A DNA stretch of 64,000 nt, taken from the NCBI GenBank assembly GCA_019614645.1, contig JABWDB010000007.1, positions 2,976,001-3,040,000 of the forward strand, in the 5' to 3' direction. The notes beneath the pieces are model-generated. The model was not told the DNA's origin and did not search any database. It saw only the letters and a program-made list of their open reading frames with translations. The position numbers were made by a program, and so were the translations under genes. The DNA is from Stratiolaelaps scimitus (taxonomy: Eukaryota > Arthropoda > Arachnida > Mesostigmata > Laelapidae). This document shows positions 57,000 through 64,000 of this stretch, one piece after another (positions within the stretch are counted from its first letter, which is position 1; each line of letters opens with the position of its first letter).

Positions 57000-59900
57000 T
57001 ATATAGCAGATCACAACAAATTCGTGTTGCGGAAGATCAACGTTGGCGTTCGGCTGCTTAATTCTGGCAATCTCATCGAGAGGTCGATTAAAATGCTGTT
57101 AGAATGTACGAAAGCGTAAGCAAACCTACGAGCTTAATGAGTTCCGCTCTTCGAATGTGCTCGCGATGAATTCGAACGAGAATCCCAACGATTCCAAGGC
57201 CCTGTCGATGGCGCTTAGCCATTGGGCTAGATGTCGATGTTCGAATCGAAGAACTCTGAGCTTCCTTATCGAGCTGCAGCGTCCATCGCTATCGAGAGAC
57301 AAATTAAATATTTCAAGACATTTTAAAGCGAGCGGGACGCATTCTAGGAGAACACCACTTCCATTACGACGCCATCTTCGCCTGCTGGCTTCTTGGCGTT
57401 CGATTTTCAGATCTGCGTATCTGCCCAGTGTTTTTTTTTTAGATTCATGACTTCAGGTGTGCAGGAAATATAAGGTGGCGGGCCTCAGCTCTCTAGGAAC
57501 CTTCGAACGCTGCAACCTAACCAAGTGGTGTATGCAGTTGTTAACGAAAGAAACGAAAGTTGACGTGAGCAATCGCTTTCCTCTAACCATTTATACCAAA
57601 GACACTAGCGGGTTGGTTAGAGGCACGCATTATTACTACCTAATAACAATGATGACTCGCGAGCATCTTTCGTGCCGTGACGTTTGTTGGATAATTGATT
57701 GCGCTGAGCGAATAGTTATGAATGCAACTTGTAATTTTGGGAAGTCCATCGCATCACATATATATAACGATTTTTTTACGCAAGACAGCTAGGCTGGCAA
57801 AGGTCAAACGTTCACTAGAACTTATGAATGTAATCGATTAATTAGATCCGCACGTGTAGTGTTAACAATTGACATCTGGTGCATTTCTCCAATTCGCCGT
57901 GCGTATAGATGCGTATAGACTCCTCCTTACGTATTCATGGCTTACTCCAAAAAGAGAAAACCTTCGTTCACAATTTTCCCAATGCATTTGAGTGCAATCC
58001 CCTGGACGATGACCTCCAGCCACTCCGATAGATGTTCCAGTGTACGGAGAGCCTCTGCTGGAAGCAAGGTTCTTTTGTTGGCACGGCTGTAAAGAGACCT
58101 TCCCCTGTCCTGGTTGTGATCGTATTTCAGCATGCGGCCATGTTGGAGTGCCAGACCCGCGCGTCCTCAACGATCTGCCCTCACCAAGAGAGCTGGCCCT
58201 GCCGAGTCGGCAGCTCACATCGTCAGGTTTCCCATAGCATGCACCCGCCGTACGATGGATACCATATGATGGAGCATTCACGAAAGCTTCGCGCACGCAA
58301 ACCATTCTAAAATGCCAGACGCATGGATTTACCTGCCCTTCTGTAACAGTTCCACAATATTTTTTGTTTTATCCATGATTGGTGGTTCCTCGAGATGAAC
58401 GAACGAATGCATGTTGTAGTAATATCATTCGCAGGATCAGTGCCTATCAAACAGGCTGTGGGATCTTAAATCTGAAATATGCAGGCCAGCCTGCCAGATA
58501 TTGCCGCAACTTCAATTTCAACTGTTGCAACGGTAGCAGGGGGCAGAGTTGCCGAACTACTTTGCCATTCGTTGTAGCCCCTTGTTTAGGATCTCGAAGT
58601 TTCTAGCGATACTCATTTGAGACATGGACACACATGGATCCTTTAGTGGCCTCAGCATTCATCTACAGAATGATGCGATGTCCGTTTGTCGTCGTTTGAA
58701 AAGGGCCCCTATGACGGATTTCACTGGTTCGGAGTTTAGGGGTAGGGGGCAGCCTGGCTATTAACGTCGACAATATCCAATAAATATGAGCTCTTCACAC
58801 AGTGGCACAGTAATCTCACATAACGGTTAGAGTGCTAAATTATAATCGGCTAAATATGTATTCATAGTTGAAAGAGAAAACAATTATCTATTGTTTTCGC
58901 TTTCAACTATGAATACATATTCGGATGTTCTAACTAACTGTGCATACTGAACTATCCAACGATGCTGGCGTGCACCACCACACCTTTCCATGGATCTTAG
59001 GATAAGTTGAGTGTCGTTGAGCATCGGTAGCAACCCCCTAACGTCGCTACATAGCCAATTGCAGCCATTGCAATTGTTTGTCTAGTCTGGCAAAATATCG
59101 AACGGGGTAGGAAATGCCTAGATATAATGAGTTGGCCAGTGACACGTCGAGACGACGTAAGAGGTCGTGGGAAAATGCTTTCATGTCTCTCTGTGTTCGG
59201 TACACTCCGCACCACAATATTGGATGGTATAAGAGAGAATATATATGTGTATATATAATATATGTGATATTGGACAACGGAAATGTACACGGAGATATGT
59301 ACTGTAAGCAGCAATACGCAAACGAACACTACACCGAGAGCTTGGGCCGTCGAATAGTAACTAGGAAATGAGAATTGCGCAACGCCTTCGCCCGAGTTCT
59401 TTCAACATTGCATTGTAGGTAGATTGTCCTTCATGGCATATTTTTCTATGTGACGCCCTAATCACATTGATCCGTCAAATACTCTCGTCGGTGTTATAGC
59501 ATTGGGTTCAATTAACGCTTTCAAGTGAACACAAGTGAAGGCTGTGCGCTCAGACATTACAGTGTCCGAGGACAGGGTACATTGTACGATTGGGTTTCCT
59601 GCCCACGGTCATCAGAGTGTTCCTGTGATAAGTTAATTTATGTTCCGCGTGACATTATTAGCCTGCCGGAAATTGGGCATACTGTATTCATTTATATGAA
59701 GTGATATTGGCTACCCTGAGGCAATGTCACATTACAAGTCCATATTTGTACAACTGACAATATATTCATTTCATATTATTGGATGTCTTAATATGTATAG
59801 CAATATTCAATGGTTATATCCATTCGATAGATGTTTATTATTATCCATCCATGTTTATTAGGCATAACGTAGTAGTTTTGACCACTAGCATATTTTATGT

Positions 59901-61700
59901 TATTTCGAAGTTTAAGTATTTCGAAGTATAAGCCAAAATAGTACTTATAAGATATTACAGGCTATTGTCATAATCAAGTAGATCGCGTTGAATTTCTAGG
60001 ACTATATATATTTCAAGGACTATATTCTAAGTTTGGAAACGCATGTTCAAGCATTTCATACATCCATATAATGTCCAAAGTATGCTTGTGTACGCCACAA
60101 TTGCACGATGCTGTCCACATTCAAATGTTCAGCTATTATAGATGCGAGCACTAATTACCGTTACAGGAGAATTTATAATTAGCAGCGAGTTTGGCTAAAA
60201 TCCCTACTACAATCTTCATCGACAATAAGGCCTTGAAGCTGAATGCTGCCCCTGTACTGAGGAGTTTAAATAAATATAAATGTTGCATATGCAGGCTCAT
60301 CAGAAGGAACTAGGCAGGGGCCATTTATTTGCTTCACAGCAGCGGAGCTCCTCTCATTTGTGCGAATCGGTGAAGTCCGACGACGAGATTCGGAAGCTAG
60401 CGCCACTCTATGGGAGGCTAAACAGCATTTTACGGTTCCGAAGGAAACCTCCCCTGGATTGCTTTTACAATTTTTACAAGTTCGTACCTAGATTAGTGGC
60501 ATGCCTTCTAGTACCAAGAACGACACGAACTTTTCATGAAAACACTTCCAAGATTTTCACCGAAGCTTACTGAAGGTAGCCCCCTTTATGGTTCGAAACA
60601 CATGCCACCATCTGAGTATCTATTGGCACAACAGAGATGAAAACAGTTAAGGCTACCCATACAACGCTGTAGGTAGGCTTAAATTTTGTGGTGGTGTAAG
60701 ACATGCTGAGGCTATATCGTATGTATATATTCGTGCAGAAGGGCGCTGTCGTTTATAACGTCGTTTTTATTAATGTTTATAACGTCGCCAAATATTACCT
60801 GAAGTTACTTTTACCGATCTCTCAATGAATTATCATTTATTACATTTAGCTATACAATGTTAAATATACAATAATTAGAGAAGTAGTTGGGGACAGGCGC
60901 AATTGTTATTTCCAAATAGTTTATATCGTCCGTAAATGTATCCTCGACCTTATATATATATATATATATATATATAAGATGCAGGATGTATCTATATATA
61001 TAATATATATATATATATATGTCTTCATCGCTTTGGTTTATCGTTTATAATTCATATTTGTCAAACACGACACAGCTGGCAACACCAATTTCTCGTTTCT
61101 CGCACCTATTCCGAGAATAAATTTCGTCCAGCCGAGTAACTTTCCCCTCTGTGACGGGGTCATTCCAAATTCATATGCTACCAACTGGCCCAACAGTATA
61201 ACATATCTGTATCACTCTTGTATCTCTAACTAATCATGTTCGCTGATAAAACATTGATCCACTTTGAACATAATACTCCAGGAGTTCATAGTGTTCCGGA
61301 CTTATTAGCGTCGCCAGCGCGAGTACGTAAGTGTAACTTGTGCATTATAAACTTCTGTGATAGTACGACTTCAGTGAACATCCCAAGCGTTGATCTTTGG
61401 ACGACGAAACGAGGACGCCAACATTCACAAAGTCATTTGTCACGATCATATCAGACGCTGTATGCTCTTGGGTGTCACACTGGCTTCACCTGCAGCGTTC
61501 GGCCTGCAATTAACCTCTTTGTGATTAGCTCTAGAGCGGCGCCCATTGGCGACTACCTGTAGAATGTAGCCGCATTGCTGGCAGTTGCAGTAGTAGTAGT
61601 ATAATAGTGTAGCTAAAACGATGCTGGTACCAAATGCGGCGATCGTATAGTTTTGCATTGTAATATGAACGATCTGAATCGCCAGAGAAGGACGCAAGAG
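57000..61700. other. Stretch without recognisable genes
   Basis: No supported gene was found. It includes poly-T near 57431, (AT)n at about 60952-60975 and 60996-61020, and the long hairpin at 58854-58920. Confidence 0.5.
58854..58920. repeat. 31-bp near-perfect inverted repeat (hairpin)
   Basis: Arms 58854-58884 (beginning atatgtattcatagttg) and 58890-58920 pair with one mismatch around a 5-nt loop. This is the strongest fold-back in the window. It could be a miniature transposon, a recent inverted duplication or a small-RNA precursor. Confidence 0.9.
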
Positions 61701-61769
61701 ATATATATATATATATATATATATAGGGAGAGAGAGAGAGGAACCTTGTTGCCCATCGGTGAGCCTAGC

Positions 61770-62345
61770 GTGAACGGGCTGCCTCCGGCCCGGCAGGATG
61801 CCCACCACGTCTTGACGTCCCCGACGTCGAGACGTACCGGGTGATCAGATCTCCCCGCTGAAAAGCTTCTTGAGCGCAGGCTGTGCGTCGCCCATCGACG
61901 AAGAAGAGCGACAGCACAATGGTGTTGCAGTGCGCGAGCAGTCGAGTCGCCCACGAGCCAGTACTGGTGTAGTGTGGTGCGCCGTCATCCACCGACGTCG
62001 GGGAATCGGTCGCAGATGACTAAATCTCCTAGAATAGGCACAGCGGAGTGGTAACGCTACAGCGTGATTGGTATAGTGCGGCGGTTGCACGCGCGGCTCG
62101 AGTGACTCCGCCGGCGGTGGACAGCCCTTGCCTCAAGATGGAGCCGTTCTTACCAGTCGTCGCTTAAGAGAGAACGTCGGACGGCCGCGTCATAGACACG
62201 GGCCTCGGGCGACGCTCGAACGACCAATAGACACATTACGATTCGACAATAACGACAGCCAACTACAACGACAGCCTTCCCGTCAATGTGCAGCAGCCGA
62301 AGTTACAAGTGAGCGTTTGTGTGTGTTTGTGGCTAGACGCCTGTG
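61770..62345 (+). promoter_or_regulatory. GC-rich block, possible 5' UTR exon of the calcium-sensor gene
   Basis: A local rise in CG content ends near a donor-like site (ttacaa then gtgagc at about 62309). It lies 0.8 kb upstream of the coding exon at 63127. An acceptor-like pyrimidine tract ending in attatag lies at about 62983. Together they suggest a spliced 5' UTR, but no direct proof is visible. Confidence 0.3.
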
Positions 62346-63126
62346 ACGGGTTGCTTTGTGATTAAAGTATCAGATAGCGCCGCAGTGGTAATGCGGCAAC
62401 GTTTGACTTTCGGCATTAGACAACCAAACGAAGTAGCATCGGCTTTCATAGCATCCTCCTCTTCTGTAAATGAACCTTGCTTGTTTGATCGTTAGCGACC
62501 ACACGAGGATTTCTCAAGAGGACAACTGTGCGACACCCTGTTCGTTGTGGTTTTCACCACGTTCACATGGTGGATATGCTACGCGGTCGCGTGTGCAGAA
62601 ATTAGCAGAAAATCGTGTGAATGTGTAAAGGTTCACCCTATCGTAGTAGAATCGAAGTGGTGATCGATATATCGTGTGTATAACGGTGAAACGCGAGAGA
62701 AGGTATACAAACTGTTTGTACAATTTGCATAAATTGAATTGAAGCTTTAATTTAAAAAAAAAAAAGTATGTTACGAATAAGCGATATTTAATCTCTAAAA
62801 ATATGCGCGCCAGCTGTGTTTTTCAATAGCTAAGTATACGGCATGCGCGCTCCATTGAACATAACGCGCTTAGTTGCATAGCCCTTTGGCCCCAGCTTTC
62901 GGCTAAAGCTGTGAGCTTAACTCACGGCTCAACTTGACTGCTTTCATCTAGCCGTAGTCGTTTAACTCTCTATTCTATTATAGATACATAGGCCCGCAAC
63001 TATTAGCCCCCGCACTACGAATCGACCAACGAATCGCCCATACACATTGTGTTGTGAGGACCAACCCTGTGGACAGCAACGAACGAGCTCAAGGACTGTC
63101 TCCCTTTATCGATCTGTGGTGTCCCG

Positions 63127-63479
63127 ATGGGCCAGCAACTCAGCCAGAAGTCTGCTCCACGCAGCGGTAAATCGGGAGATGCCGACGCCGCATTGTCGCC
63201 TGGCGAGTTAGCCGATTTTGGCGCCTTGACTTGCTTCTCCGAAGATGACATCTTACAGTGGTACCGTAGCTTTTGCTCTCATTATCCGGAAGGTCGTATG
63301 AGCGCGGAGGACGTGGAAAAGCTGTACATGGCTCTCTTTCCGTTTGGTACCGCTCAGCGGTTCCGAGAGCACGTCTTCCGGATGATCGATGTCGACCACG
63401 ATGGTCAGGTGGATTTTCGCGAGTTTCTCACGTGTCTGGCGGTGGTTTTGAATGGGAATCCCGAACAGAAACTCAAGAG
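63127..63479 (+). CDS. Neuronal-calcium-sensor-like EF-hand protein, first coding exon
   Basis: ATG at 63127 opens 117 codons up to a strong donor (AAG AG then GTAAGTTT). The gene continues beyond the window. NCS proteins are N-myristoylated calcium switches that regulate receptors, channels and lipid kinases at membranes. Visible features: MGQQLS (Gly2 and Ser6 fit the N-myristoylation signal); a Ser/Gly-rich insert (residues 9-30); FSEDDILQWYRSF leading to a degenerate EF1 (HYPEGRMSAE, as in NCS proteins where EF1 is inactive); LFPFG; and a canonical EF2 loop at residues 88-99 (DVDHDGQVDFRE). Compared with classical frequenin, the N-terminal segment before EF1 is longer and of unusual composition. 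EF3 and EF4 must lie downstream. It could equally be a hippocalcin, KChIP or recoverin relative. Confidence 0.8.
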
Positions 63480-64000
63480 GTAAGTTTCAGCACAGGCAGT
63501 GCAGACTGATCTTTTGAACGTCGGCAAGTAGGATAGAATAAAATGCCTACTTCGTAGCAAAAATAAAAGTACTGGAAAGCTTCACTATGGATCAATGAGT
63601 GGAAGGTTTGAACAAAAAAAATATCTGTACATTATACGTTAGCTAGCGCCATTTGCTGACGCTGAAAAATGCCGACGCTTAGTTTGTGTTGAACGTCAAA
63701 GTTTTTTTACTGACGAGAGATTGCATGTGACGCCGGTTCAATCGAGTTAGCCTTAAAGCCTGTCAGAACGTCTTGAGGCGCAATTACACGATGAGGGAAA
63801 CGACACGATTCGTTCAACTTAAATCCCGCTGTGTTTGTTTGCCTAAGGTAAAAGCAACGCCGGTAGTTTATCAAATCCCGTCTTGTGTCGTTCGAGACGT
63901 TCAAATATATCTAATCCTGGCCGGAACGTAGATGTTGTTAATGGCTCGCAGCTTTCGGAACAATAACAAGTTATGACGAGGAAGCGATGTGAACGATTTT
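63480..64000 (+). other. Start of the first coding intron of the calcium-sensor gene
   Basis: The donor GTAAGTTT at 63480 begins an intron that runs to the window end. No acceptor plus EF-hand coding sequence is seen before 64000. Confidence 0.6.

Noticed and set aside
57862..58310. Overlapping ORFs on both strands near 58 kb
   Set aside because: They show no domain, convincing splice signals or repeat match.

Overview
The window is eukaryotic nuclear DNA, most likely from a small-genome arthropod. A mite or tick is my best guess, but it is only a guess. The signs are multi-exon genes with GT/AG introns, dense (AT)n and (GA)n microsatellites, tRNA-derived SINE-like repeats, LINE and LTR retrotransposon remains, and an AT-leaning, gene-poor background. 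There are no operons, prophages or CRISPR arrays.

Layout. 1-7.5 kb is mostly non-coding, with one SINE-like copy (2.8 kb), a dead LINE reverse-transcriptase piece (3.9-4.3 kb) and an unassigned open segment (5.7-6.0 kb, minus). 7.5-9.4 kb is a decayed Ty3/gypsy element between two diverged LTR pieces. 9.6-13.9 kb is the most striking object: a GC-rich, almost intact non-LTR retrotransposon with a gag-like ORF1 (three zinc knuckles) and an ORF2 carrying a C2H2 finger, reverse transcriptase (YMDD) and a C-terminal restriction-like endonuclease (CCHC plus PD...D). 14-28.5 kb is mostly intergenic or intronic, with a GC-rich island (17.8-19.3 kb), two candidate minus-strand exons (16.8-17.1 and 24.2 kb), a mariner-type terminal repeat and LINE scraps. 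At 28.6-29.5 kb, minus strand, lies an intronless 298-residue ORF of unknown family. A second GC-rich island covers 32.2-35.4 kb.

From 37.7 to 54.4 kb the minus strand carries a tandem array of genes related to ABHD17 (FAM108) alpha/beta-hydrolases, which are serine hydrolases known in animals as protein depalmitoylases. Two copies look intact over four shared-phase exons each, with Ser, Asp and His candidates for the catalytic triad. A third, upstream copy is a pseudogene. The array is interrupted by a gypsy RNase H fragment, SINE-like repeats, an 83-bp tandem duplication and decayed copies of the same endonuclease-bearing retrotransposon (44.5 and 55.2 kb plus; 56.7 kb minus). 57-61.7 kb holds nothing I recognise except a 67-nt near-perfect hairpin. 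At the right edge (63.1-63.5 kb, plus) is the first coding exon of a neuronal-calcium-sensor-like EF-hand protein with an N-myristoylation signal. It continues past the window.

The three recognised gene groups (hydrolase array, orphan ORF, calcium sensor) show no evidence of a shared pathway. An N-myristoylated calcium sensor and depalmitoylase-type hydrolases both act on membrane-associated lipidated proteins in other animals, but their proximity here is probably coincidence.
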